DNA from: Vespa crabro
Taxonomy: Eukaryota; Arthropoda; Insecta; Hymenoptera; Vespidae
Reading direction: 5' to 3'
Length of the DNA: 64,000 bases
Assembly (NCBI RefSeq): GCF_910589235.1
Contig: NC_060965.1
Span: forward strand, 4,536,401 to 4,600,400
Position numbers and translations under genes: made by a program. How positions within the stretch are numbered: position 1 is the stretch's first letter; each line of letters begins with the position of its first letter. The notes below the pieces were generated by a model. It was given only the letters and a program-made list of their open reading frames with translations, was not told the DNA's origin and did no database searches. Shown here one piece after another: positions 1 to 12,875 of the stretch.

Positions 1-375
1 CTTCTTTTTTTTTTTCTTCTTTTTTCTCGTTATTTTTTTTTTTTATACAAAATTGTTTTTTTCTTTTTATTCCTTATATATATATATATATATATCAATG
101 AATAAAGAAAAAATAATTGTTTAATCATGCTTGAGAAAAAAGAAACGAAATAAAACTTATTGATTAATTACAGTTAATCTATATAAATCCAATAATAACA
201 TTATCTACAAGAATTATCATAATGTCATATATTTAAAATGTTTGCAATTCTTTTAACGTATACGTATTATGATTATATGTGTATTTTTTAAGATCTTTTA
301 CTTTTGCATGAGTATAAATATGAAATATGAATTTCTTACTCGTTAATAACACATTCTTCTGTATGTCCTACATAG
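1..375 (+). other. Upstream intron of the ABCG gene (partial)
   Basis: AT-rich sequence with T-runs and a short (TA)n at about 74-94, ending in a pyrimidine-containing acceptor with AG at 374-375. I see no coding sequence here. The exon(s) encoding the first 80-100 residues of the transporter must lie before the window. Confidence 0.7.
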
Positions 376-2909
376 AATCTAAAGTAATATTAAAAGGAAT
401 TAGTGGTCAATTTAAATCCGGCGAGTTGACTGCTATTTTGGGTGCTTCCGGATCAGGAAAGTCAACTTTATTAAACATTCTTACTGGATATAAGTAAGTA
501 TTAAATGAATTCGTTAAATATTAAAAAAAAAAAAAAGAAAAAAAAAAAAAGAAAAAAAAAAAGAAAAAAAAGAAAAAAAAAAGAAAAAAAATAGAGAGAA
601 AAAGAAATCGAAATAACAAACGAGGCGACTCGGCTTGTCACATTTAGCATAATTAGAATTTAAAATCAATATTTTCCGGTATATGGATGGAGGAAGGAAG
701 GTTGAAAGATTACAGGTCATGAATGTTTTGTTCCCGAATGTGACAGAAAAAATTAAACCTTGAATGGATTATTCTGAGAAAAAGAAAATAAAGGAAATAA
801 TCTACAGCGAAGACAAACAAGGATTAAAAATATTATCAATTCGATAAATAAATTCTTATTACAAAAGCTATTGATCAGAATGTTAATGAATATTAACTAA
901 TTTCGTAATCGTAATGTGGTCTTAATTATAGACGAAATAATTTTACGGATATCATTGAAAAGAACCATTTTAAAGGAATTCTTTTCCTCTTTTTTTTTAT
1001 TTCCCTCTCTTTATCTCTCTCTCTCTCTCTCTCTTTCCTTCTGTTTTTCTTTTTAATTTCCACAAATTATATCATCATATTATTTGTTTTTATAGATTTC
1101 AAGGAGTCACTGGTTCGATAAATATTAATGGACAACCAAGAGATGTTAATGAATTTATAAAAGCCTCTTGTTATATTATGCAAAATGATTTAATTCAACC
1201 GAAGCTTACTACCTATGAAGCAATATGTTTTGCTATTGATCTGAAATTAGGTTCGAAATTGACGAGAACAGAGAAATCGGCAGCAGTAAGTAAATAAGAA
1301 TTTTTTTCTTTTTCATTCTTTTTTTTTTTTCTTTTTTGTTTTCTTTTGTTATTTTATCAAATTGAAATAAAACATGAGGGAGAAGGAGGAGATGGAGAAT
1401 AAATAAAAGAAAAAAGTAATAGTTCGTAAAAATATTTAATATTTTGATATAATACGTATTCCCATTGTATTATCTGTCATATGAATTTTATTTCAATCTG
1501 TTATTAATTAATCGATTAACCAATTGTAGAAATGTAATTGTATGAACATATAAAAAATTTTTAGATAAAAGAAATCATGGAAATATTGAGATTGACCAAA
1601 GCAAAAAATACAGTTTCTGAAGAGCTTTCTGGTGGAGAAAAGAAAAGATTATCGATCGCTTTGGAATTAGTTAACAATCCACCTGTAATATTTCTCGATG
1701 AACCCACTACGTAAGTTATTTTCAAAGGAATAAATTATTAGGTTTTTTTTTCTTTCTTTTTTTCTTCTTTTTGTTTTCTTTTTTTTCTAATTTAATTTTC
1801 AATTTAAAAAGACATTTTTTTTTATTTTTTAAATTTATAAAGACAACCTTATTCTATCCAGAGGTCTCGACGAGGTATCCTCGATACAATGCATCTTACT
1901 TCTTCAAAAATTAGCAAAACATTTAATGAGAACAGTGATCTGTTCGATTCACACACCAAGTGCATCGATTTTTTCTAAATTTGATAACATTTACGTTATG
2001 GAAAGTGGACAATGCGTTTATAGAGGACCTTCCAATAATGTGGTACCATTTCTTCAACAAATTGGGATTGGATGCCCGATTCATTATAATCCAGCCGATT
2101 TCAGTAAGCCGTTTCAAAGGAAAACGAAATTTTGCGATTTCCTTTTTTCTTTCTTCTTATGGTTAACAAGAAATTTCATATTATTATTTAATATCGTCTC
2201 GTTTCACATTATATTTGATTTTTCTTTTTTTTTTTTTCGTTCAATAGTTCTTGAAGTTTCGACAGGAGAATACGGACAAGAATATGTCGAACGAATGATC
2301 ACTTACGTAAATAAAAAATTACCAATCTTATCGATAACACGATCTATTAAAGAATTCGAACTCGAAAGGAAACATCCTAGAATTTCATGGTACGAACAAT
2401 TCGTCACGTTATTTAAAAGGATGATGCTGCAGTTGTACAGAGACAGAGTAAGGAATAACAAAAAAAAAAAAAAAGAGAAAATAAAAGATATATATATATT
2501 TGTCGTATTCATGTAAGTCTTTTCATATTTTCGTTTTATTATCATCGATCATTTTTGCTTCTCTTCCAGAGATATGTTTATTTTAAGATATCTTTACATA
2601 TCTTTACGGGTATCATAAATGGTCTAATATTTCTAAACATTGGCAATGACGGCTCAAAAACTCTCTTCAACTTTGGTTTCTGCTTTATTTGCTTGATAGT
2701 ATTTCTTTACATACCGATGTTACCAATATTATTACACTGTATGTAAAAATTTATTTAAATTACTGAAAAGTTGACAAATGAAAACTATAATTTTAATTAT
2801 TTCAGTTCCTTCTGAGGTCCTTCTACTCAAGAGAGAACATTTCAACAGATGGTACAACCTCAGTTCTTATTATTGTGCTCTCTCTCTATCTTATATTCCT
2901 GTACAGGTT

Positions 2910-2965
<56 letters not shown>

Positions 2966-3782
2966 CATATATATATACACATGTATATATGAAGAGAAAA
3001 AAAGTAATAGATATATTATTGAAATTTATATAGATTTAAAAGAAAATACACTTATGGTATATAATTTTACAGTTTTTTACAACATTGATATACGTCGCAA
3101 TGGTTTATACAATCACTGGTCAACCTCTCGAGTTACCTAGGATAAGCAAATTTTTTTCTATTTGTCTCATTTGTGCTTTCATTGCTGAAAGTTTAGCTCT
3201 ATCTATTGCCTCTATATTGAACATGGAAGTATGTAAAATGAATTAATTTTATATGTTCAAAGTTTATATATACTATAAATCATATATTTCAGAATAGTAT
3301 GTTCATTGGGCCATCTATAGGAGCTCCTTTAATGTTACTCGCTGTACAAGGCATGGGAGATTCCGAACCACTACCTATGTATCGTACAGTAATAATGTAT
3401 TCAAGTTATTTAAGATATGGATTGGAAGGCCTCATTGTAGCAACTTATGGGTATAACAGAGAAAAATTGCCATGTCCAATAGAAGAAGTTTATTGTCATT
3501 ACAGTTCACCAAGAGAATTATTGCGAACAATGAGTAAGAAATATTTCAAACAAATTATTAGAGTTTTCTAAAATTGTACGTTAACTAAATTCTAAGTTCA
3601 TTTCCTTTTCAGAAATGGAGCATACTGTTTTTTGGATAGATATTATGGTCCTCATTTTTATTCTTATTTTTATGAAAGCACTTACATTTTATTTATTGAG
3701 ACAACGATTGCAACCAAATAAAACTTTCCAAGCTCTTCATCTCCTTGGGCAGATAATAAAGAATCGTTTGAATAGTCCCTGA
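376..3782 (+). CDS. ABC transporter, subfamily G half-transporter (ABCG1/ABCG4-like), 5' partial, ten exons
   Basis: This is an ABCG half-transporter: one ATP-binding domain followed by one six-helix membrane domain, working as a dimer to export lipids, sterols or other small hydrophobic compounds. The substrate is not known here. Exons are 376-493, 1096-1285, 1565-1710, 1862-2103, 2248-2447, 2570-2738, 2806-2906, 3073-3228, 3293-3533 and 3613-3782. All have GT/AG borders and the joined frame is open for 577 codons to the TGA at 3780. Visible motifs are Walker A GASGSGKST (exon 1), the Q-loop region CYIMQND (exon 2), signature LSGGEKKRLSIALELVNNP, Walker B VIFLDEPTTGLD and H-loop CSIHTPSA. 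The linker NPADF/LEVSTGEYG matches ABCG1. The membrane domain keeps LKREHFNRWY, YLRYGLEG and the C-x7-C loop near the end. Oddities are GLDE where GLDS is usual, and IHTPSA in place of IHQPSA. About 80-100 N-terminal residues are missing. Family assignment is firm; the exact orthologue is not. Confidence 0.93.
2912..2958. repeat. (TA)n microsatellite in an ABCG intron
   Basis: A run of about 23 TA units starts a few bases after the splice donor at 2907. The intron is otherwise short, so length variation here would change the donor-to-branchpoint distance. Confidence 0.9.
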
Positions 3783-3793
3783 CTAGTTAATTT

Positions 3794-3799
3794 AATAAA
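3794..3799 (+). terminator. Poly(A) signal of the ABCG gene
   Basis: A canonical AATAAA lies 12 bases after the TGA stop at 3780-3782. This implies a very short 3' UTR, unless later AATAAA-like sites in the AT-rich intergenic region are used. Confidence 0.55.
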
Positions 3800-4859
3800 A
3801 TTAAAATAGAAGTTTACTCAAAAGTTTACATTTTTTAATGGTTATCAATTAAAACTTTTTTTTATCAAAACTTTAGAAATCAACGAAAGATCTTAATTAT
3901 TTTTAACATAAAAAGACAAATTTATTTTAAATCTTACTCAAGATTATATTCAAGATCAAGATTTTATTAAATTTTACAAAATATTAATTATATATAAAAA
4001 TAATATTTTATATACTTATAAATGATACATCTCTCTTGTTTTTATTGATATTATAGATTATAATTATTAAAAGTATTATATAAACATTATTTTTAATATT
4101 AGCATGTATAAAGAGTAATAGTGAATTTAACTTAATAAGAGTCAATAATGTTCCTGATAAATATATAAAGAAATATAGATCATAGCTCTTTCTATGATTA
4201 GTGCATTTTTTCAAAAATATATTTATCATCTTCAAATATACAAATTATTAAATCTAATAAAAGTGGCATTAAATTATTTGTAAATTTAATAAAATGAAAG
4301 ATTGTTATGGGTACCTATATAAGATTACAATAACTGATAGTATTTCTTAATTTATAGGATCAATGTAGTTGCAAGAAAATGAAGACATTAAGTAATTTTA
4401 AAATAAGTTGCTGAAAAAAGTATTACCTTCTTTTTATATAATATTAATATAACTTACATCTATTCGACAAAAAAAAAGAAATCTGTTATTTCTTGCTAAT
4501 CTAAAGTTCTTTTTTTATGGATAAGATGGCGCTGTAATATTTAACACACAAAATTTAATCACGAAAACATAGAAATACAACGACGCTAGCTTCACGAAAC
4601 GATTATCAATTATTGTTTTGTAATGATCTAATAATAAATATAATTAACGTTTAATCCTTTTAATTTTAAATAAAACGATTCAATTTAATACATCCTCGAT
4701 CAAGTCTCATAAATCGTACAAATTGTGCAATACTCATAAACATATACTTTATATTTTAATAATTCATTTTCATGTTAATTAAAAGATCATAAAACGCAAA
4801 ACATTTTTCGTTATTACGCGTCTTATTTAAAACAATTCTCGAATAAATATTGAGAATAA
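3800..4859. other. Intergenic region between ABCG and RSPH9
   Basis: About 1 kb of AT-rich sequence with no supported gene. The one GC-richer island is AAGATGGCG at 4523-4531, about 330 bases before the RSPH9 start. It fits a YY1/Pho-like promoter motif and may mark the RSPH9 promoter or leader exon. I could not identify a TATA box or initiator with any confidence in this composition. Confidence 0.5.
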
Positions 4860-5123
4860 ATGGAATATCAAAAATTATTGGATTCCGTCGATATTTTAGG
4901 TTACGCGGGAATATGCACAAGCACGGAATTTTCTCAGCTTTTAAAAAATTCCCTCTTGATATTGCAAAAAGAAAATCACTTTCGTAAATGTTATTACTGG
5001 GGAAAAATAAATGGCATACAAAAAGATTATCACATTGCTTTTGGATATAAAAAAGATTGTATGAACGGACAAATATATTACTACAGGTTATAAAAATGTC
5101 TTCTCCCAGGAAAGAGGATCTAC

Positions 5124-5156
<33 letters not shown>

Positions 5157-6069
5157 AAAAAGAAAAAACCATCTCGAATGATATATAATTAAAATATAAA
5201 TAATATTTTGATCTCTTCTATACAGTATGGATGGATTAAATTGGTTGTTGTTACCGAAGTCACCAAAGTATGCAAAATTTTTAACACCCCTGGCCATTAA
5301 CAAATTCGAAGGAGAACCATCGATCGTTACGAACGTTTACGATTCCAATCCACCATTTCCATCAAACGAAGATCCTAAACAATATTACAACGTATGATAA
5401 TTGGATCATCGTGCAATTATCTTATCAATTTACTTAGAACATATTTTTGTATATATATATATATATATTTTTTTTTTCTTTTTCAGGGACCTATACCAAA
5501 GGAATTAAAGGAAGAAGATCGTTTGGCAACCATTGTCGAAACGATTACGGAAGATGCAGTAATTATTCCTCGTGGTGGATGGTTCAAATGTTCAAGCGGA
5601 GACATCGTAGAAAACATAGCATTCGAGGGATTAGATTTAACAGACGCGTCCAATCTTAAATCCTATCTACATGCACGTCCACCGCAACAAAAATGGAATA
5701 CCAATTTATTAACAAGACCTGATTACAATTATGCCACTGATTTTCTTGATACCATTGATCTGGATGTTCCCCATGGTATTTAAATTATCTTAATCGTATT
5801 AAGAAAATTTAATAATAGAAAAATATGTTAACCTCGAACAATTGTACCGAGTTAATATTTTCCGATTGTATCGAGTATATATATACATATATATTATATA
5901 TCTTGCAGGATGCTGGAATCTGCAACTTATTTTGGAAGCACGTTTAATTATCCTACATAGTTTATATTGGCCTGGAATGACATTTTATCACAAATTAAAT
6001 ACCCCTCATTACGGTTTTTTATACGTCGGAAATGGTAAGAAGAATATGGATTTACCTTTCATGGTGTAA
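4860..6069 (+). CDS. RSPH9: Radial spoke head protein 9 homologue, complete, four exons
   Basis: This is a structural component of the radial spoke head of motile cilia and flagella, which relays signals between the central pair and the dynein arms. In an insect it should act mainly in the sperm flagellum. Exons are 4860-5086, 5226-5391, 5487-5775 and 5909-6069, all GT/AG. They join to 843 bases, or 280 residues plus TAA, close to the 276 residues of human RSPH9. Similarity runs end to end: the N-terminal region ends in YYWGKINGIQKDYHIAFGY, then come GLNWLLLP, AVIIPRGGWFK and FEGL near the middle, and the C-terminus has LYWPGMTFYH, YGFLYVGNGKKNMDLPF and a final MV. The first ATG aligns with the family start, which decides the start codon. 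A poly(A) run at about 5126-5153 sits in intron 1. The coding sequence shows no damage. The gene is on the same strand as ABCG and separated from it by about 1.1 kb. Confidence 0.95.
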
Positions 6070-6075
6070 CGCAAT

Positions 6076-6085
6076 AATAAATAAA
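6076..6085 (+). terminator. Overlapping poly(A) signals of RSPH9
   Basis: Two overlapping AATAAA hexamers (6076-6081 and 6080-6085) begin seven bases after the TAA stop, implying a very short 3' UTR. This matches the close spacing seen at the end of the ABCG gene. Confidence 0.6.
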
Positions 6086-6212
6086 TCGGGAGGATAAATC
6101 TCCTTCTAAAAGAAAGAAAGAAAAAAAAGAAGAAAAAAGATATTATCGCCAAAGTATTTGTTCGATTAATTATTATAAAAAAAAAAAAAAATTAAAATAT
6201 AGTACTTATTAT

Positions 6213-6263
<51 letters not shown>

Positions 6264-6330
6264 TTATATTTATATAAATTCATATATGTATATATATATT
6301 TTGACTATGGTATTACGGTTTTCGCGGGAG
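6086..6330. other. Intergenic region after RSPH9 with a (TA)n tract
   Basis: A-rich sequence followed by a (TA)n/(CA) tract at about 6218-6300. It then changes abruptly to a GC-richer stretch containing TTCGCGGGAGCGC and a CCAAT box (about 6340-6346), the presumed promoter of the next transcript. Confidence 0.5.
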
Positions 6331-6580
6331 CGCAAATAATTCGACCAATCAAAACGCAGACTTTAGAGTAGATAGATTGGATCGTTTGAAAAGTACGCGA
6401 GAAGATGGCGACACCGTAACAGCAGAAGGAAGGACGAGTTTCGAGTCGCAATATACAACGGACACAGGCGCAGTGACCGGCTTAGAGAGACGGAGTGAAG
6501 TGACGTTGCCAGTAACACTGCGAGAAGTCCCGTTTTTTTTCCTTAGAAATTTCCTCTGGATAATTTGGTCGTCCTTACCG
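6330..6580 (+). other. Probable non-coding leader exon A of the Akap200-like gene, with promoter
   Basis: This CpG-richer stretch ends in a consensus donor, ACCG/gtaagt, at 6580/6581. It contains a CCAAT box near its left edge and AAGATGGCG at 6402-6410. The only early ATG (6404) opens a four-codon ORF ending in TAA. If spliced to the acceptor at 60807/60808, the joined frame has a TAG at 6544-6546 and no later ATG, so this exon would be pure 5' UTR. The transcription start and the left edge are estimates. The link to the downstream gene is inferred from strand, splice phase and the lack of any other partner. Confidence 0.45.
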
Positions 6581-6940
6581 GTAAGTAGAGAATTTTTATA
6601 TTTTATATATATCTATATATATATATATAGATTTTTTTTTTCTTTTTTTCCCCCCTTACCTCTACCCCCTGCCTGTCTGCCCGTCCGTCCGTCCGTTCGT
6701 CCGTCCAACCGCCCGCCCGACTAAATCACATACAGAATCAAACGTATCAATCGTGTCGTTAGATCGGAACGAGAAAACGTTTACTTTTATGAACAGCGTA
6801 ATAAAATGGAAAAAAGAATAAGATGTGTGGGTGGCTGGGGGTTAACAAGGAGAAAGAATATAAAACAAAAAAAAAAAAGAAAGAAAAAAGAAAAGTGTAG
6901 GCTTTTTTCAGTGGCTGCCCTTCACGAACCCCGAGCGCGT

Positions 6941-7020
6941 CTTGCCTTGCCTTGCCTTGCCTTGCCTTTCCTTCTTGCTTTGCCTTGCCTTGCCTTTGCC
7001 TTGTCTTTGCTTTCCCTTGC
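6941..7020. repeat. (CCTTG)n pentanucleotide repeat
   Basis: About 16 imperfect CCTTG units, some drifting to CTTTG or CCTTT. It is GC-richer than most repeats in the window and lies about 360 bases after the leader-exon donor. Confidence 0.85.
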
Positions 7021-7286
7021 TTATGCCGGGTGACGCCGGTTCATTCCGGGATATACGTTCTTTCATGAACACGTGAAGAGAAAGATCATCCTATCTATCG
7101 TATAACGATCAATCGGAGTAGAATCATCCATCAGCATATTTTTTTTTTCTTTCTATTCTTTTCTTTTCTTTTTCGACGTCGTGTTACAGAAATCGTCGTA
7201 CATATGCGCGAAAAAAAAATAAAGTAACAAACTATCTTTTGTTAGCGATATGCTCGGATAGAAATTAGGCGCGGACGCAGCTCGTT

Positions 7287-7328
<42 letters not shown>

Positions 7329-7420
7329 GGCCTCCCCTCTTCCTTTCTATTCATCTATCTATCTTTCTCTATCTTCTCGTCGGTGACAGGCGGCGTTCTC
7401 GTCTTCTTCGTTCCTTTCTT

Positions 7421-7445
7421 TCTTCCTTTCTTCCTTCTTTCCTTC

Positions 7446-7503
<58 letters not shown>

Positions 7504-7513
7504 CTTTCTTTTT
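7421..7513. repeat. (CTTT)n tetranucleotide repeat
   Basis: A long, nearly perfect CTTT/TTTC tract flanked by CT-rich degenerate sequence. Similar tracts recur at 20989-21072, 28118-28153, 35686-35720 and 52508-52545. Confidence 0.9.
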
Positions 7514-7678
7514 CTCGTTCGTTCGAAATATCCTTCACCGATTTCTATGTTCTCATGAAAAATAAAAATTGTATTATTTTTTCTCGAAAAATTTTTCTAC
7601 ATTAATAAAAGCTCAATATAATAGCGATATTTTTCTTTACACGTTAAATACGTATATTACATATATACATATACATTA

Positions 7679-7719
<41 letters not shown>

Positions 7720-8055
7720 AAGTAATATACAATAAGAGAATATTATTATTGTTTTTATAGTTATATACGTCATAATAACATGTGTATTCTCTTTCAAGAG
7801 AATATTTCCAATATTTCCTCTTCCGTAAATATTTTCTATAAAATTTTTATTGTTTCGTAATAGTGAAACGATATTAAAAGTTTCTAGTATGGTGGAGCAT
7901 GTTTATTTTTTTTGTTTTGTTTTGTTTTGTTTTCTTTATACTTTTTTTTTGTCTTCTTTCTTTCTTTCTTTCTTCTCTCTTTTTCTTTTTCTTTAACACA
8001 AATATAGATTATTATATTTCTTTTTTTTTTTTGCTCTAACATTTTACATTGTCAT

Positions 8056-8105
<50 letters not shown>

Positions 8106-8773
8106 TACATATCATTTGTGAGGGAGATCATAGATTTTCAACTTTTTCAATGTCGAAAATCATTTGAAGAAAACTAAATAACATTTATAAGTTGTAACAT
8201 TTGTACGTTTCTTGTGTATACGTTTGTTTTTTATTTTTATTTTCTTTTCTACAAAACTTTTATTACAATTTAGATTACATTAACCTTTCATTTTTCTTTT
8301 TTTTTTTCCTTACCTCCTTCATATTTTTCTTTTTCTTATTCTTTTTCTTTTTTTGCTTCTTCCTCACCGAGAAAGTTTATTCGTAGAATGGTGATATCGT
8401 GAAATACGAAACTCCGATTGGTCGATCGAGAAGGCGACCCTCCTGATTGGTGCACATTCGATCGTACTTAGAGATAATGAAATTCATTTCGACGAGAACA
8501 TTATTGATCTCTCTCTTTCTCTCTCTCTTTCTCTCTCTCATTGGTCCAATTTTCTAATTACCATTACGATTAATTAATATTATTTCTGATTAGTGTGACA
8601 ATCTGAATTTTGTTGTATATGCGTAGTGTGTATGTGTATGTGTATGTGTGTATGCGTGATGTGTATATATAATGTTTGTATGTATGTATGTTTTTCCTTT
8701 TTTTATACAGAATATAATCAGTTAATAATTATCGAATAGAAACATTTAATAATTGTTGTTGCTGTTTTTATTG

Positions 8774-8815
<42 letters not shown>

Positions 8816-9393
8816 GTGTATATTATAGAATATATTCGAATGAATACTTTTATTCTGTTCTTGTATATCTTTTATGATATACATGTATTTTTCTTGTAAT
8901 ATATTTTCAGTTGTATTCGTTTTGATTTTTCTCTCCCTCTCTCTCTCTCTCTCTCCCGTCTGTCTGTCCTCTGTCTCTTTCTCTTTTTCTCTCTTACTCT
9001 CTTACTCTTCCGCTTTTTCTCCATCTCTCTTACATGTCGCGTTTGTTGAACGATGAAACACACGACCGACTTGATTCAAGGTTAGCCGGGTCAACCTAAA
9101 TTACGAACCCGTTGGCGAATGAAAAAAAGAACGCTTTTTATTCTTTTTCATATATTCGTTTTCTTTTTTTATTTTTTTTTTTTTTTTCGTTTTTCTCCCT
9201 TTTTTTTTGTTATAAATCTGCATGTCGACATAACCTCTCTCTATGTTCGACTTTAGGACAATTGACGATCATCCGATATTTCGTGTTTTTTTATCATTTT
9301 TTTTCTTTTCTTTTTGTTTCCTTTCTTTCTTTTTTTTTCGTTTTACAATACTTCTTACCTCCTTATAAATAAATATTGTATTAAACGATACGT

Positions 9394-9424
<31 letters not shown>

Positions 9425-9971
9425 TTGAGATCAAATTGTTATTATTGGTTTGAATTTTAGAAATTGAGGTTACTTCTCTCTTTACCACTTTCTTTCTTTC
9501 TCTTTCTCTTTCGTTGATAAAGGAGAGTAGGCTGCCTGTTAAGTATCTCAAGCATATCCCCGAGGGTAATAAATTAATCTCATTGTCTGCCAATTATAAA
9601 GTTCAGATTCTTTCTTCTTTCTTATTGCTCATTCAAGGTCCACGTTTTCTATGTAATATCATCTTGGAAATTTTCTTCCTCCTTTTTTTTCCGCCATTTT
9701 ATTTCTTTTCATAAAAGTTATAAAAAAAAGGAAAAGAAACAAGATACGCTCTCTCAAATTATATATATATATACGTACATATATACATATGAATGTATAC
9801 AAATAAAGTACATATATATGTATATATATATATGTATATATAGATATATTTATAGACGAAGGAAAAGGAAGAGATAACAATGAAATTTTATAAGAATCGA
9901 CAGAGGAACTTCTTTCCTGTCTTTTTTATTCGATGAACGAATTTAATTAGCAAATTTCTTATCTTTTTTAA

Positions 9972-10005
<34 letters not shown>

Positions 10006-10245
10006 TAAATTATTTAACGAAATAGAATTTGTTTGTTTGTTTTTTTTTTTTTTTTTTTTTTTTTGACGGACTATATACATATATAATATCGTTTTGATTT
10101 ACACACAACGGACATAGAACGAATATTTGCTGATCATTTGCAATACGAATTAAATTCTCATGTGACCTTGATGCATATATGTATATATAATATACACATA
10201 TATACGTTTCTCGATAGTTTCTCAATATATATATATGTGTGTCTA

Positions 10246-10422
10246 TACAAGGTTGGCCAAAAGTTCCTAACTGGTTCTACGAATCAGTTACTCCCTTTTG
10301 AGACTTTTTAGGCTTTTTTTTTTATCATTTTTATTAATTGTAAAATTGCAAGCCTAATTATAAGCTTAAAGAATCACGATAATTGATTTTTAAGGACATC
10401 TGGAAACTTTTGACACATCCTA
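10246..10422. mobile_element. Mariner/Tc1-type MITE remnant (non-autonomous, about 175 bp)
   Basis: The ends are imperfect inverted repeats sharing a core of CAAAAGTT: the left end is AAGGTTGGCCAAAAGTTCC and the right end, reverse-complemented, is AGGATGTGTCAAAAGTTTCC. Both ends abut TA, as expected of the TA target duplication of mariner/Tc1 elements. Internally TAGGCTT (10309-10315) pairs with AAGCCTA (10350-10356), so the element can fold back. There is no transposase ORF. The right TA merges with a (TA)n run, so the exact boundary is uncertain. Confidence 0.45.
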
Positions 10423-11250
10423 TATATATATAAAAGTACAAACACGTTCATTCCATTAAAAAAAAAAAATTTATAGTAATCATGTTAAAAAAAAAAAGAT
10501 AAGGTAGGCATTTTTCCATTCTGACAAAGACATTTAGCTTAAACGAATCACTGCGAGAAATAGGAATACTAGGTCTTAATTCGTGACTAATCCATCTTTA
10601 CATGACGTATCGTGATCATGCAAGGATGTTAAAAAGAATGGAAGCTTATCATCGTCGTAAAGAAATTCCCGCGAACGATTAAAAACGATTTTTTTTTTTT
10701 TTCTTCGAACGTGTTTAACGCAGTGGTGAAAAATTCTTAATGCTTTGAAATTAAAACGATAACGAAAGAAGAAAGAAAAACAAAGAAATATAGCTACAGT
10801 TTCTACATTACAAAAAGAGATTCGAAGTGTTATAGTAATATTGAAATAATTTTATTTATTCTAACGAATAAAATTTATAGATATTATAATCCAACGATAA
10901 TCTAATGTTTTTGTATTTTATATATTATAATAAGATAATATTTAGATTAGTTATAGAGAGAAACCATAAAAAAAAGAGTATACTATTTACAAATTAAATC
11001 AATATATTTATCTATATATCAACAATAACAAACATATTTCTTTGGATAGAATATTAATTATAGATGAATTAGAATTGAAATTAATTATATCTTACAAAAA
11101 TTAGATATTTTTTTATTTTCTTTTTATTTTTTTTATTTTCTTTTTTTGTCGTACTCGTACGCATAAAAGAAAAAAGAACCCCATTAATAGATTCATTTTA
11201 TTTTAATCGTTTATCATTATCAATCTATCAAATTCTATGATTACACACAT

Positions 11251-11303
<53 letters not shown>

Positions 11304-11698
11304 CATGTACACACAATGCACATATAAAATTGTAAGATCAATTTTTTCCTCAATATTTCCTTCGATAAGCGATAGAATTTATTTTCGTGCAACGACAAGA
11401 ACGTAGACGAAGAAGAAATCAATGAGGTGCCGATAACCTCGGCACTTTGCTTCTTCTCCCCCGCAAAGCCTCCGGCTCTCTTTTTTTATCCGATTCATAT
11501 GCACAGCCGTACGTGTGCAATCGTGTAGTCAATTCCGAGCACGGACTACCAAGTTCCGGTTCCTATTCAAGTGCTATTCTCTCGTATTTTCTACCTACTA
11601 TCCCCACCCTCCCCCCACCTTTTGCCTTCTCCCCCTCTGCCATCTTACTTACTACTCCTTCTCTTTCTTCTTCTTCATCTTCATCTTTTTTTCTTCTT

Positions 11699-11736
<38 letters not shown>

Positions 11737-12110
11737 CGTCTCTTTCTCGTTCTCTTTCTCTCTCTCTCTCTCTATCTCTCTCTCTTTTCTCTTTTCTCTT
11801 TCCTTCTATCTCCTTTTATCGGTATGCCTTTGTACAAAGCCGAGAATTTTTCACCATGGATTCGTATTTTCCATCATTCACGTTCTCACTTCTCGATTCT
11901 ATAATATCCATTGAATCTCAAGTTTCAAGGAACTGGGATGCTCTGTTTTGGAATTATTTCGGAGTTGTTTTTTAATATCGCTTCTTTTAACTTCGATCTT
12001 TTCTTCATTTTCTTTCTTTTTTCTTTCTTTCTTTTTTTTTTCTTCTTTTCCTTTCTTTCCTTTTATTTTCTTTTATCGTATTTTCAATGATCTTCTCCAT
12101 CAATGAAATA

Positions 12111-12153
<43 letters not shown>

Positions 12154-12340
12154 AAAGCGAATCTTTCAATATTAATAAAAATGCAAGGTTGGTTGTAAAC
12201 CATCTTGAAATGATTTTGAGAAAGAATTCGATACTTTTTCGAAATTATTATAGGATACTTTCTCTTTTCTTTTCTTTTTTTTTTTCTCCTCAAATTTTAA
12301 GACTGCATGTCTGAGAAATGTCTCGGAAAAAGAGTAATTG

Positions 12341-12397
<57 letters not shown>

Positions 12398-12833
12398 TCA
12401 GAGATACTTTTGGCCCACTAACAAAATTTTTTGGTTCGCTGCTAGCATAGAATTTCTTTCCAACAGATTTAATAAATTCGATTCGAATATAAGTATTGAA
12501 TACAGTATAGAGAATTGCTTTTTAATTTTGATGAGAGTTTTCGAATTAAAAAATAGAAAAAAGAAAGAAAAGAGAGAACAAATTTCATTCAATAGATTAA
12601 ACTTTTCGATATATATATATATATATATGTTGTGTCCTCTGTGTGTGTTGTGTGTTTTTGGGCTTTTAATCGGAGAGATGATGAAAATATCGGCAAGAAA
12701 TCGATGAAACAAGCACTCTGAGTAAAATGGTACGAAAGGTAGCCTTTTGTGCGAATGGAAGCCACAAAAAAATCGACTCTCATTGGGCACATCGAAAGCG
12801 GAAGTTGTGAAAAAAGTGAGAGAGAGATAGAGA

Positions 12834-12875
<42 letters not shown>

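Larger units (their letters stand above)
6581..10245. other. Intron segment: simple repeats and little else
   Basis: No gene seen. It holds (CCGT)n at about 6670-6719, (CCTTG)n at 6941-7020, (CT)n at 7291-7326, (CTTT)n at 7421-7513, (TA)n at 7682-7711 and 8059-8099, (TTTTG)n near 7911-7932, (ATT)n at 8777-8814, several pyrimidine tracts at 8930-9020 and 9300-9420, and (ATT)n at 9974-10004. Short open frames here are translations of these repeats. Confidence 0.75.

Noticed and set aside
4756..5303. Minus-strand ORFs opposite RSPH9
   Set aside because: Shadows of the real RSPH9 exons and of the poly(A) run in intron 1.
6377..6724. 115-codon frame over leader exon A
   Set aside because: It begins at a TTG and not an ATG, runs through a consensus splice donor and continues into a pyrimidine repeat. 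The real first ATG opens a four-codon ORF.
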